DNA from: Hyphococcus sp.
Lineage (GTDB): Bacteria; Pseudomonadota; Alphaproteobacteria; Caulobacterales; Parvularculaceae
NCBI GenBank assembly: GCA_013002535.1
Contig: JABDJK010000013.1
Span: 1-59,569 of the forward strand
Length of the DNA stretch: 59,569 bases
Reading direction: 5' to 3'
The position numbers and the translations under genes were made by a program. The notes under the pieces were generated by a model. The model was given only the letters and a program-made list of their open reading frames with translations. It made no database searches and was not told the DNA's origin. Positions 19,812-28,353 of the stretch are shown in pieces (positions within the stretch are counted from its first letter, which is position 1; each line of letters begins with the position of its first letter).

Positions 19812-20649
19812 CGCCAAAACATTTCGCGCGGCTTGCGTGCAAATGCGCTCCGGTCTCGATCGGGCGAAAAACACCGTTGACGCTATCGCGCTGATCGAAC
19901 AGGCAGCGGCTGGCGGCGCCCAATTTATTCAGACACCGGAGATGACAAATGTTGTCGACCGCAAAGGATCTAGGCTTCTCGGCGATTTGCCTGACGAAGA
20001 CGGCATGGAAGAGATTGGCGCATTTTCTGACTGCGCGAAACGCCTTGGTGTCTGGTTGTTGATTGGATCGCTCGCTGTCCGCGCTCCCAGCGGTAAGGCG
20101 GCTAATCGTTCTTATTTTTTCGCACCTGACGGCGCGACCATAACGACCTATGACAAAATCCATATGTTTGATGTCGATCTGCCCGGCGGCGAGAGCTGGA
20201 AAGAGTCGAAAATTTATGAGCCGGGCGCCGACGCGCGGTTGGTCAAAACGCCCCTCAGCGCCTTTGGCCTCAGCATTTGCTATGACATCAGGTTCCCCGG
20301 CCTCTACCGAACGTTGGCGCAGGCCGGCGCTGAAATCCTTTGCGCGCCTGCAGCCTTCACCCGACAGACCGGCAAGGCCCATTGGAAAACATTGCTGACG
20401 GCCCGCGCAATTGAAACGGGCTCGTTCGTCATTGCAGCAGCGCAGGGCGGCGACCATGAGGACGGCCGCGAGACCTGGGGCCATTCATTGATCGTCGATC
20501 CATGGGGCGAAATCCTTGCGGAAGCAGAAAATGATGAGCCTGGCGTGATTTTTGCTGATATTTCACCGAAAACGGCCCATACAGCGCGCCAGCGTATTCC
20601 GAATCTCTCCCTTGAACAAAATTTCAAAGTCTCCACTATAAGCGTATGA
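19801..20649 (+). CDS. Nit-type carbon-nitrogen hydrolase (deaminated-glutathione amidase-like)
   Basis: A 282-residue nitrilase-superfamily protein with the catalytic triad E47 (TPEMTN), K119 (YDKIHMFD) and C160 (SICYDIRFP). The DKIHMFDVD and ICYDIRFPGLYR segments match the Nit1/NitFhit group. Characterised members hydrolyse deaminated glutathione, a side product of transaminases, which is a metabolite-repair role. Placement directly after a glutaredoxin fits glutathione housekeeping. It overlaps grxC by 11 bases and the next gene by four (ATGA), so all three are likely translated together. Confidence 0.92.
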   Translation: MADDAKTFRAACVQMRSGLDRAKNTVDAIALIEQAAAGGAQFIQTPEMTNVVDRKGSRLLGDLPDEDGMEEIGAFSDCAKRLGVWLLIGSLAVRAPSGKAANRSYFFAPDGATITTYDKIHMFDVDLPGGESWKESKIYEPGADARLVKTPLSAFGLSICYDIRFPGLYRTLAQAGAEILCAPAAFTRQTGKAHWKTLLTARAIETGSFVIAAAQGGDHEDGRETWGHSLIVDPWGEILAEAENDEPGVIFADISPKTAHTARQRIPNLSLEQNFKVSTISV

Positions 20650-21122
20650 TTAAATATCAACTTTTGTGCGATTGCGAGCATGACTTCGAAGGCTGGTTCC
20701 GCGACAGCGCAGATTACGACGCGCAAAGCAAGGACGGTCTTGTCGAATGTCCGATATGCGGATCTGATGAGGTGCGCAAAGCCGTCATGTCGCCGGCCGT
20801 GCGGTCGAGCCGCAATTCTTCGGATCCTCAGCGCCGATTGCGCGAGATCACCGGCGATATGGCAAAAGCCGTCGAGCGCGCCCGCGACTATGTCGAGAAA
20901 AATTTCGATTATGTCGGCGACAAGTTCCCAGAAGAGGCCCGCAAGATTCACTACGGTGAAAAAGAAGAGCGCGGCATCTACGGCGAGGCCTCCGGCAAGG
21001 AAGTCAAGGAAATGGTCGACGAGGGCATCAAGCTCGCCCCATTGCCTGTAGCCAAGAAGAATACCGACAAGGCCGGCTTGCCGAAGGTTTCCGGCGCCGG
21101 CGCCAAAAAGCTAGACTCTTAG
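20646..21122 (+). CDS. DUF1178 family protein
   Basis: A 158-residue protein beginning MIKYQLLCDCEHDFEGWF. The N-terminal cysteines (C9, C11) and the ECPICGS segment form a zinc-ribbon-like site. The centre is helical and charged, and the C-terminal half contains the ...EARKIHYGEKEERGIYGEAS stretch typical of DUF1178. The family is almost confined to alpha- and some betaproteobacteria, has no established function, and often follows grxC and nit genes, as here (ATGA overlap). No export signal is visible. Confidence 0.9.
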   Translation: MIKYQLLCDCEHDFEGWFRDSADYDAQSKDGLVECPICGSDEVRKAVMSPAVRSSRNSSDPQRRLREITGDMAKAVERARDYVEKNFDYVGDKFPEEARKIHYGEKEERGIYGEASGKEVKEMVDEGIKLAPLPVAKKNTDKAGLPKVSGAGAKKLDS

Positions 21123-21179
21123 CGACATTGCGCTCGCTCGCTGGCGCTTTTACCGGAACGGACTTAAGTTTCCCGCGTC

Positions 21180-22928
21180 ATGGACGCTATCCGAAGACGA
21201 CTGAAAGACCACGATCTGTTCGCCGGGCTCGACCCGGAAGCCCTTGACGCCATTGCAGCCTGCGGCGTCTGGATGTCGCTCGCGGGCGGTTGGGAATTGT
21301 TTCCCGAAGGCGCGCCATCGAACGCCCTTCATTTTAATCTCTCCGGCCGCTTGATTGTTGTTCGCGAGAACCCGGAAGGCGATGAAGTCGTTGGATATGT
21401 CCGCGCGGGCGAACCGGTTGGTGAAATGTCGATGCTCGCCGGCGAAAACCATTCGGCGTCCGTCTACGCCCTTCGCGACACAGAGATTCTTTCTGTGCCG
21501 CGCGATCATATCGAAACCCTTATCCATGATCACGGCGAATTCGCCGGCGCACTCGCGCGCGTGATCTTAAGACGTGCACGCCATCCAAAATCAAGTTTCC
21601 AGCAATCGGCGCCGCGCGTGTTCGCGCTAGTCGCATCGTCGCCGTCAATTGATATCGACTCATATGCTCGTGATCTGGCGACACGCATTGCACGCTATGG
21701 CGTTAAAACCATCGTCATGCCGATCGCAGACGACGCCCCCGACAGTGCAGAGTTCGATCGCATTGAAGAGGACCATGATGTTGTTCTGCTTGCAACGAGG
21801 CTGAGCGACTCAAGTTGGCATCGGTTTGTGTTGCGACATGCTGACCGATTCATAGTCATGGCGAGACGGGACGCCATGCCGCCGCGGCCTTTTCCGTTAA
21901 CGACGGAGGCCGGCGCGCGCGTCAGGAAGTTTCGCCTTGTTGATCTCGTCATGTTGCATGAAGGAAAACCAGCGTGCGGCGTTGGCGAATGGGCGGACGC
22001 AATCGGCGCTGCTCGCATCTTCAATTGCCGCGGCCCCGCGTGCCTGGATCGCATCGCGCGATTGATTTCCGGCAAATCCGTTGGCCTCGTTTTGTCGGGC
22101 GGCGGCGCCCGCGCATACGCCCACATCGGCGCCGTTTACGCTTTGCGCGAATCCGGTGTGCCAATCGATTTCGTCTGCGGCTCCTCTATGGGCGGGATCG
22201 TAGCGGCCTGCGTCGCCATGGGTTGGGATGATCCAGAGATCGAAACCCGGATTCGCGACGCGTTCGTTGAATCAAATCCGCTCGGGGATCACGTTTTCCC
22301 GGTAGTCGCCCTCACGAAAGGCGAACGCGTCGAGGAGCGATTGGAAAAGCATTTTGGTGATGCACGGATCGAAGACCTGACAGTCCCATTCTTCTGTGTA
22401 TCTTCCGACATTACCACTGGTGACACGCGCATACACCGCCGCGGGCGCTTGCGCGACGCCTTGCGCGCGTCGATTGCGCTGCCCGGCATCTTGCCGCCGG
22501 TGATTGACGGCAACGCATTGCTCGTCGACGGCGCGGTTATCAACAACTTTCCGACGGATATTATGGCGACCATGCATCGCGGCCTGACCATCGGCATTGA
22601 CGTCGCGAGGCAGGGCACAATCGACATTGAGGCGTTTCGCGATCCGCCCGGGTTCTTCTCCTGGATTGCGTCTCACGGCATCAAAGCCGCGCCGCCGATC
22701 GTTTCGCTTCTCATGCGCACCGCGACGGCGCGCCACGAACGAACTTTGAAAATTCATCCAGCCGACATCATGATCGCTCCGACCGTGCCCGGCGTGGAGC
22801 TGCGAGACTGGGATGAATATGAAAAAGCCGTATCAAACGGCTACAAGACCGCAAAAGCGGCGATCGAAGAGAACTGGAATGCGCTTGCGCCAATTGTCGA
22901 CGCTGCGAACATCCAGAATGAATTTTGA
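21180..22928 (+). CDS. cNMP-binding patatin-like phospholipase (NTE family)
   Basis: A 582-residue protein with three parts. A cyclic-nucleotide-binding domain occupies about residues 10-130 (LFPEGAPSN, GEPVGEMSMLAGE). A middle domain (about 140-270, FALVASSP..., HADRFIVMARR) resembles the P-loop-like region between the two parts of neuropathy target esterases. The C-terminal patatin lipase has the oxyanion SGGGARA, nucleophile Ser336 in GSSMG and catalytic Asp450 in DGA. It would deacylate lysophospholipids at the membrane face, perhaps under nucleotide control. Whether the N-domain still binds cNMP is unclear: the RxS/T signature of the phosphate cassette is not obvious (NHSAS). Confidence 0.9.
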   Translation: MDAIRRRLKDHDLFAGLDPEALDAIAACGVWMSLAGGWELFPEGAPSNALHFNLSGRLIVVRENPEGDEVVGYVRAGEPVGEMSMLAGENHSASVYALRDTEILSVPRDHIETLIHDHGEFAGALARVILRRARHPKSSFQQSAPRVFALVASSPSIDIDSYARDLATRIARYGVKTIVMPIADDAPDSAEFDRIEEDHDVVLLATRLSDSSWHRFVLRHADRFIVMARRDAMPPRPFPLTTEAGARVRKFRLVDLVMLHEGKPACGVGEWADAIGAARIFNCRGPACLDRIARLISGKSVGLVLSGGGARAYAHIGAVYALRESGVPIDFVCGSSMGGIVAACVAMGWDDPEIETRIRDAFVESNPLGDHVFPVVALTKGERVEERLEKHFGDARIEDLTVPFFCVSSDITTGDTRIHRRGRLRDALRASIALPGILPPVIDGNALLVDGAVINNFPTDIMATMHRGLTIGIDVARQGTIDIEAFRDPPGFFSWIASHGIKAAPPIVSLLMRTATARHERTLKIHPADIMIAPTVPGVELRDWDEYEKAVSNGYKTAKAAIEENWNALAPIVDAANIQNEF

Positions 22929-23006
22929 AATTTCTTTGTCTACATCTTTAGGTGCAATCCGGAACGGGTTGCCTGGAAGGATGGCGTCACGCACCGATCT
23001 CTGTTT

Positions 23007-23067
23007 CGGTCCTTTGAGGCCCAGCTGATGCTTCGCATGAAGCTGGGCGCCTCAGGATGAAGACCGG
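23007..23067. repeat. Palindromic intergenic repeat, family A short variant
   Basis: The perfect stem GCCCAGCT (23019-23026) / AGCTGGGC (23041-23048) is flanked by CGGTCCTTTGAGG and CCTCAGGATGAAGACCG, which form outer inverted arms. CCTCAGGATGA is shared with the family A elements at 4184 and 35877. It again fills the space between convergent genes (the patatin and malonyl-CoA synthetase genes) and could act as a bidirectional transcription end. Confidence 0.6.
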
Positions 23068-23068
23068 G

Positions 23069-24562
23069 TTATAAAAAGACGTCCTTGTAAGTCTCCCGCA
23101 AAACTTGTTTTTGCACTTTGCCCATAGCATTGCGGGGCAGGGCGTCAATCCAGAAAAACTTTCGCGGGCGTTTGAATTTCGCAAGCGGCGATAGTGCGTC
23201 CATCAATAAATTATCCGCCAGCCGCAGACCGTTCGCGACGAGAACCGCGACAACGCCTTCGCCCATATCGGGGTGTGGCGCGGCGATGACGGCGCTTTCG
23301 GCGACGCCAGGAATAGCGTCCAGAACATTCTCAATTTCGCTCGGATAAATATTGTATCCGCCGGCGATGATAAGGTCCTTTTCACGCCCGATGAGTGACA
23401 AGCGCCCATCATCGGCGATGGCGCCGACGTCGCCCGTTATAAAAAATCCATCGTCTCGAAATTCTTCTTCTGTTTTTTCAGGCATGCGCCAGTAGCCTTT
23501 AAAAATGTTTGGCCCGCGCACTTCGACGACGCCGGGCTCGCCGGGATTGCCGTCGGTGCGAATCTCAACGCCGGGCAGGGGATAGCCAACGGTTCCCGGG
23601 ATGCGCTCACCCATCAGAGGATTTGATGTGATCATTCCGGCCTCGGACATGCCGTAGCGTTCTAGAATTTTGTGACCGGTGCGGTCGTAAAACGCATTGA
23701 AAGTCTCAGGCGTCAGCGGCGCCGAGCCAGAAATGAAGAGCCGAACATGCGCCGTGGCTTCACCGCCGAATTCAGGATCGGCGAGGAGGCGCGTATAAAA
23801 TGTTGGTACGCCCATTAACACGGTGGCGCGGTGGATCAAACGAATGATTTCGCCAACGTCGAACTTCGGCAAAAAGAGAACCTCGCATGCCGACAACATC
23901 GCCGTGTGCAAGGCGACAAATAGCCCGTGAATATGAAAAATGGGAAGCGCATGGAGAAGTACGTCGTCCTCCTGAAAATCCCAGATGTCATTCAGCGCGG
24001 CGGCGTTTGACGAAAGACTTCCGTGAGACAACATCGCTCCCTTTGAGCGTCCCGTTGTGCCGGACGTATAGAGGATGACCGCCAGGTCATCTTCATGGCG
24101 CGGGTGGACTTTCGAATATGGCTCGGCAGCGTTTGCGGCCTCAAGCGCGCTTCCGTCGCCATCGGGCCCGAGCGTCAAAACAGTGCTGACATTTTGCTTT
24201 CCAGCAATCGCCGTCAGTTCGGCTTCGCGGGCAGGGTCGCAAACGAAAATCGCCGGCTCGGCGTCCGGCAAAAAATATTGCACTTCATCATCCGTATAAG
24301 CGGTGTTGAGGGGCACATAGATAAGCCCCGCTCGCAGGGCGCCAAAATAAAGCGCAACATTCGCCGGCGATTTTTTGATCTGAACGACGACGCGGTCACC
24401 GGACTTTGCGCCGGCGGCGCGCAAAGCGCCCGCCATTTGCGCAGACCTCTCGTCGAGTTCGCCATAAGTGACAGTGTCGCCGTTCGGCAGTGTCAGGAAC
24501 GGCTTCTTCAGTGCGGGTCTGAACGCTGCCTTCAGAATTGCATAAAAATTCTGGTTCGCCAT
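23069..24562 (-). CDS. Malonyl-CoA synthetase (MatB-like AMP-forming acyl-CoA ligase)
   Basis: A 497-residue ANL-superfamily ligase with the P-loop YTSGTTGRSKG, the core motif ERYGMSEAGMITSNPL, GDVGAIADDGRL, the hinge GREKDLI and the C-terminal lysine in AMGKVQK. FHIHGLFVA and MSEAGMITSNP are characteristic of malonyl-CoA synthetases (MatB), including the Arg-rich pocket typical for a dicarboxylate. It would activate malonate (or methylmalonate) with ATP. No malonyl-CoA decarboxylase (matA) or dedicated transporter is adjacent. The next gene upstream, an MBL-fold enzyme, is 6 bases away, so the two probably share a transcript. Confidence 0.87.
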   Translation of the reverse strand: MANQNFYAILKAAFRPALKKPFLTLPNGDTVTYGELDERSAQMAGALRAAGAKSGDRVVVQIKKSPANVALYFGALRAGLIYVPLNTAYTDDEVQYFLPDAEPAIFVCDPAREAELTAIAGKQNVSTVLTLGPDGDGSALEAANAAEPYSKVHPRHEDDLAVILYTSGTTGRSKGAMLSHGSLSSNAAALNDIWDFQEDDVLLHALPIFHIHGLFVALHTAMLSACEVLFLPKFDVGEIIRLIHRATVLMGVPTFYTRLLADPEFGGEATAHVRLFISGSAPLTPETFNAFYDRTGHKILERYGMSEAGMITSNPLMGERIPGTVGYPLPGVEIRTDGNPGEPGVVEVRGPNIFKGYWRMPEKTEEEFRDDGFFITGDVGAIADDGRLSLIGREKDLIIAGGYNIYPSEIENVLDAIPGVAESAVIAAPHPDMGEGVVAVLVANGLRLADNLLMDALSPLAKFKRPRKFFWIDALPRNAMGKVQKQVLRETYKDVFL

Positions 24563-24568
24563 GTGCGC

Positions 24569-25435
24569 TTAAATTTTGTTCAGTGGAATTTTTAAATAGC
24601 TGGCGCCATTGTCTTCTACGGGCGGAAAATGCCCGGCGCGCATATTCACCTGAACGGCGGGCAGCAGGAGTTTTGGCACATTCAGCTCTGCGTCTCGCGT
24701 TTCGCGCATTTCCACAAATTCGTCTTTACTGACGCCGCCGCCGATATGCTTGTTTTTCTCGCGTTGTTCGGCAACGCAGGATTCGAAAGCAAATTCGTCA
24801 CGGCCGGGCGCCTTGTAATCATGGCCGGTGAACAGCCGTGTCTCATCGGGGAGGGCGAGAATTTTATATATCGATAGATAGAGGGTTTTGGCTTCGCCTC
24901 CCGGGAAGTCGCATCGCGCCGTTCCGAAATCGGGCATGAACAACGTGTCGCCGACAAACGCCGCATCGCCGATGACATATGTGACACAAGCCGGCGTGTG
25001 CCCAGGCGTGTGTATGACGCGGGCGGGTATGTCGCCAACTGCGAAATCTGCGCCGTCTTCAAACAACAGGTCGAATTGCGAACCGTCCGGTTGAAAATCA
25101 GATCCCGCGTTGAAAATCTCGGCGAAAATCTTCTGCGCAATGACGACACCGGAGCCAATACCGATCTCGCCCCCAAGTTGTTCCTTGAGATATGGCGCGG
25201 CCGTCAGATGGTCGGCGTGAATGTGGGTTTCGAGAATTAAATCGACTGATAGCTTTTCCGCGCCGACAAATGCGATGACTTCGTCGGCATGGGTGGTCTC
25301 TGTCCGCCCCGAAGCCGCGTCAAAATCAAGCGCGGAATCGATGATAGCAGCGCGGCGCGTCGCGGGGTCGGAGACGACGAATGTCGCTGTATTGGTGGCC
25401 TCATGAAAGAATGTCGCGACATTTGGTCGTTGCAT
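24569..25435 (-). CDS. MBL-fold hydrolase, persulfide dioxygenase-like (ETHE1/Blh group)
   Basis: A 288-residue metallo-beta-lactamase-fold protein. The metal motif is H71-I-H73-A-D75-H76, with further ligands in HTPGHTPAC, GDTLFMPDFG and FTGHDY. The DxGTARCDFPGG segment is typical of the ETHE1/Blh branch that oxidises glutathione persulfide to sulfite with a single iron, in sulfide detoxification. In other alphaproteobacteria the Blh type is under the sulfide-responsive repressor BigR; no such regulator is seen here. Rhodanese and sulfide:quinone reductase genes are absent nearby, so the physiological role is inferred from family only. Confidence 0.85.
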   Translation of the reverse strand: MQRPNVATFFHEATNTATFVVSDPATRRAAIIDSALDFDAASGRTETTHADEVIAFVGAEKLSVDLILETHIHADHLTAAPYLKEQLGGEIGIGSGVVIAQKIFAEIFNAGSDFQPDGSQFDLLFEDGADFAVGDIPARVIHTPGHTPACVTYVIGDAAFVGDTLFMPDFGTARCDFPGGEAKTLYLSIYKILALPDETRLFTGHDYKAPGRDEFAFESCVAEQREKNKHIGGGVSKDEFVEMRETRDAELNVPKLLLPAVQVNMRAGHFPPVEDNGASYLKIPLNKI

Positions 25436-25526
25436 GGTCCTATCACCCTGAATTCTCGCGAATTTCCTAGCCCTGGCGTTGCCGCGCGGCCTTTCAAAGG
25501 ATATGCCCCGCGGCTAGATTTTCGCA

Positions 25527-27578
25527 ATGGATTTGAAGGCAGTGAATACAATGTTTGACGATGAAACCCAAACGGGAGCGGCCAATTCGAATTTCGGCAA
25601 ACAACTGAGCGGGTCTATCGATGCGGCGGCGGACTGGCTCGCTGCGCGCCAGAAGCCTGAAGGCTATTGGGTCGGCCGCCTTGAATCAAACGGCTGCATG
25701 GAAGCGCAATGGATTTTGGCGCTCTGGTTCATGGGGCTGGAGGATCATCATCTTCGCCCGCGTCTTGCGGAAAGCTTGCGCCAGACGCAACGCGAGGACG
25801 GTTCCTGGGAAATCTATCACGGCGCTCCAGCGGGCGACATCAACACCACGGTTGAGGCATATGCAGCGCTGCGGTCAGTCGGCGCGCCAAAAAACGATCC
25901 GGCAATGCAGCGCGCTTATGACTGGATCATGTCCAAAGGGGGTTTGAAAAATATTCGCGTCTTCACGCGCTATTGGCTGGCCCTAATCGGCGAATATCCG
26001 TGGGAGCGGACGCCGAACCTGCCGCCGGAAGTCATTTATTTTCCGAACTGGTTTCCGTTCTCGATTTACAATTTTGCGCAATGGGCGCGCGCGACATTGA
26101 TGCCCATCGCAGTTTTGTCGGCGCGGCGGCCTTCGCGAGCGTTACCGCAGGAAAATCGCCTTGATGAGTTCTTTCCCGAAGGCCGCAATAATTTCGATTA
26201 TTCCTATCCGGAAAAACCCGGCGCAGATATTATCGACAGCTTTTTCGTCGGTGTAGATCGTCTTTTACATTGGGGTCAATCAGCGGGGATCGCACCGTGG
26301 CGCCGCGGCGCCGTTAAACGCGCGCTCGAATGGATAATCGAACATCAAGACGCCGACGGCGTCTGGGGCGGCATCCAGCCGCCGTGGATCTATTCCATGA
26401 TGGCGCTGTATAACGAAGGCTACGCGCTAGACCATCCGAATGTCGCGGCGGCGCTCGGCGCTCTCGACGATCCGCGCTGGCGCGTTGATGTCGGCGATGC
26501 AACCTGGATACAGGCGTCGGTTTCGCCGGTGTGGGATACGCTGCTGACGCTTCTTGCCTATGACGACGCAAATCAAAATGATCGCCACTCGGAGCATGTC
26601 GAAAAGGCCGTTGACTGGATATTGTCGCAACAGGTGCTGCGGCCGGGCGACTGGCAAGTCAAGGTTCCGAATGTTGAGCCCGGTGGCTGGGCGTTCGAAT
26701 ACAAAAACTATTTCTATCCAGATACTGACGACACCGCGGTTGCCCTGATTGTTCTGTCGCAGTTTCGCGATGATCCAAAATGGCGCGAAAAAGGCATCGA
26801 GCGGGCAATCCAGACGGGCGTCAACTGGCTCTTTGGCATGCAGTGCAAGGGCGGCGGTTGGGGCGCCTTCGATAAAGACAACGACAAGACTTATCTGACG
26901 CGCATTCCGTTCTGCGATTTTGGCGAGGCGCTGGACCCGCCATCAGTGGATGTGACGGCGCATATTGTGGAGGCGTTCGGCAAGCTCGGTTTCCGTATGG
27001 ATCATCCGCAGATCTGCCGTGCGATTGATTACCTGCAGGCTGAACAGGAACAAAACGGCGCCTGGTTTGGGCGGTGGGGCGTAAATTATGTTTATGGAAC
27101 TGGCGCAGTTTTACCGGCGCTCGAAGCCATCGGCGAAAAGATGGACCGGCCTTATATCCAGAAAGCCTGCGACTGGCTCGTCGCCATGCAGCAAGATGAC
27201 GGCGGCTGGGGCGAAAGCTGCGCGTCCTACATGGACCCGAATATGACCGGCAAAGGGACGACGACGGCGTCACAAACCGCCTGGGCGCTAATGGGTTTGA
27301 TCGCCGCCAATCGCGACGCCGACCGCGAGGCGATTGAACGCGGCATTGCATTTTTGATGGAGCGCCAGAACGACGGCACCTGGGACGAACCGGAATATAC
27401 CGGCGCCGGGTTTCCGGGCTACGGCGTTGGCGCGACAATCAAGCTCGGCGACCCGTTACTGGCGGAGCGCCTGAAACAGGGCCCCGAGCTCTCCCGCGCA
27501 TTCATGATCAACTACAATCTCTACCGGCATTATTTCCCGCTGATGGCGCTGGGGCGATGGCGGGAAAAGTTGGGTTAG
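25527..27578 (+). CDS. shc: Squalene-hopene cyclase
   Basis: A 683-residue cyclase. The proton-donating DTDD motif (D399, D401, D402) is intact, and QW repeats occur along both alpha-barrel domains (for example QREDGSWE, QDADGVWG, MQQDDGGWG, RQNDGTWDE). The product would be hopene/diplopterol, the precursor of membrane hopanoids. The start may be ATG 25527 or ATG 25551; GAAGG stands ahead of the second. The hpnC/D/E squalene synthesis genes and hpnH tail-modification genes that often neighbour it are not in the window. Its TAG stop overlaps the TAA of the convergent hydrolase gene (27575-27578). Confidence 0.97.
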   Translation: MDLKAVNTMFDDETQTGAANSNFGKQLSGSIDAAADWLAARQKPEGYWVGRLESNGCMEAQWILALWFMGLEDHHLRPRLAESLRQTQREDGSWEIYHGAPAGDINTTVEAYAALRSVGAPKNDPAMQRAYDWIMSKGGLKNIRVFTRYWLALIGEYPWERTPNLPPEVIYFPNWFPFSIYNFAQWARATLMPIAVLSARRPSRALPQENRLDEFFPEGRNNFDYSYPEKPGADIIDSFFVGVDRLLHWGQSAGIAPWRRGAVKRALEWIIEHQDADGVWGGIQPPWIYSMMALYNEGYALDHPNVAAALGALDDPRWRVDVGDATWIQASVSPVWDTLLTLLAYDDANQNDRHSEHVEKAVDWILSQQVLRPGDWQVKVPNVEPGGWAFEYKNYFYPDTDDTAVALIVLSQFRDDPKWREKGIERAIQTGVNWLFGMQCKGGGWGAFDKDNDKTYLTRIPFCDFGEALDPPSVDVTAHIVEAFGKLGFRMDHPQICRAIDYLQAEQEQNGAWFGRWGVNYVYGTGAVLPALEAIGEKMDRPYIQKACDWLVAMQQDDGGWGESCASYMDPNMTGKGTTTASQTAWALMGLIAANRDADREAIERGIAFLMERQNDGTWDEPEYTGAGFPGYGVGATIKLGDPLLAERLKQGPELSRAFMINYNLYRHYFPLMALGRWREKLG

Positions 27579-28351
27579 TTTGCTGGCATCCGGAAAAACC
27601 CATCGACTGCTGACCAGAACTCCGGCGTATTCGATAAGGACAAATGACTGGCGTCTTTTACAGTGATAACTTTCGGGTCGATCATGGTGACGGCAGAAAC
27701 CAGCCTTTCGCTGTGATCGCGAGTGATGACGCCGTCATTTTCAGCGATCATGATCAACGTTTCCGCGGAAATCTGCGGCGCCCGTGAAACGGAATCATAT
27801 TTGTCTTTCAAGAAAAGCGCTACAGGAAACACGGGAAACTTTTTTTGTGCGATGCGCTGTATGCTGTCATAGGGCGTGATGAGCGCAAGCTTCTCAATCT
27901 CTTCGTTCGCAGCGATATAGGTCGCAACGCCGCTGCCGAGGCTGCGCCCAATCACGGAAATGTTGTCGTAGTCCTGATCGACGAGTTCATATACCGCCTG
28001 CGCATCGCCATATAAATCTTTCTCGCGCGGCTTGCCGCCGCTGCCGCCAAAACCGCGGTAATTCATGAGGTAAAGATCATAGCCGGCCAGCGCGTGTTTG
28101 AAATTCGGGATGCTGTTGGCGACATTCTCCGCATTGCCGCCAAAGTAAATAATCGCCTTGTCATTACCCGAAGTTACCTTCCAGACTTTGATTCTGATCC
28201 CGTCGCGGTCAAGAAATAACGCCTCAGCGTCGTCGCGTTCGACCTCCGGCGTTTGAAAATAGAGAAATCGATCCTGAAAGAGATAGAGCGCGAGGCCGGC
28301 GGCAAAATAGGCGACCGTGACAGCAATCATGAAAAACCTTAGCGTTATCAT
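27575..28351 (-). CDS. Membrane-anchored alpha/beta hydrolase
   Basis: A protein of about 258 residues with an N-terminal signal-anchor (IAVTVAYFAAGLALYLF), followed by an alpha/beta-hydrolase domain. The nucleophile elbow is GRSLGSG, preceded by NYRGFGGSGG; a late Asp (AENDGVITRD) and His (DASHLSLS) complete a triad. It is like YtaP/bem46-type serine hydrolases of unknown substrate. I chose the ATG at 28351, two bases after the cytochrome stop; a frame start at 28387 lies inside that gene. It is the last gene of the beta-helix/cytochrome operon. Its stop codon is interleaved with that of the convergent shc gene. Confidence 0.82.
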   Translation of the reverse strand: MITLRFFMIAVTVAYFAAGLALYLFQDRFLYFQTPEVERDDAEALFLDRDGIRIKVWKVTSGNDKAIIYFGGNAENVANSIPNFKHALAGYDLYLMNYRGFGGSGGKPREKDLYGDAQAVYELVDQDYDNISVIGRSLGSGVATYIAANEEIEKLALITPYDSIQRIAQKKFPVFPVALFLKDKYDSVSRAPQISAETLIMIAENDGVITRDHSERLVSAVTMIDPKVITVKDASHLSLSNTPEFWSAVDGFFRMPAN

Positions 28352-28353
28352 AA

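Noticed and set aside
19723-20484. Minus-strand open frame (253 codons) opposite the Nit amidase gene
   Set aside because: The plus-strand gene has an intact E-K-C triad and coupled neighbours; the antisense frame has no family features.
26821-27438. Minus-strand open frame (205 codons) inside shc
   Set aside because: Arg/Pro-rich low-complexity translation, antisense to the cyclase C-terminal barrel.
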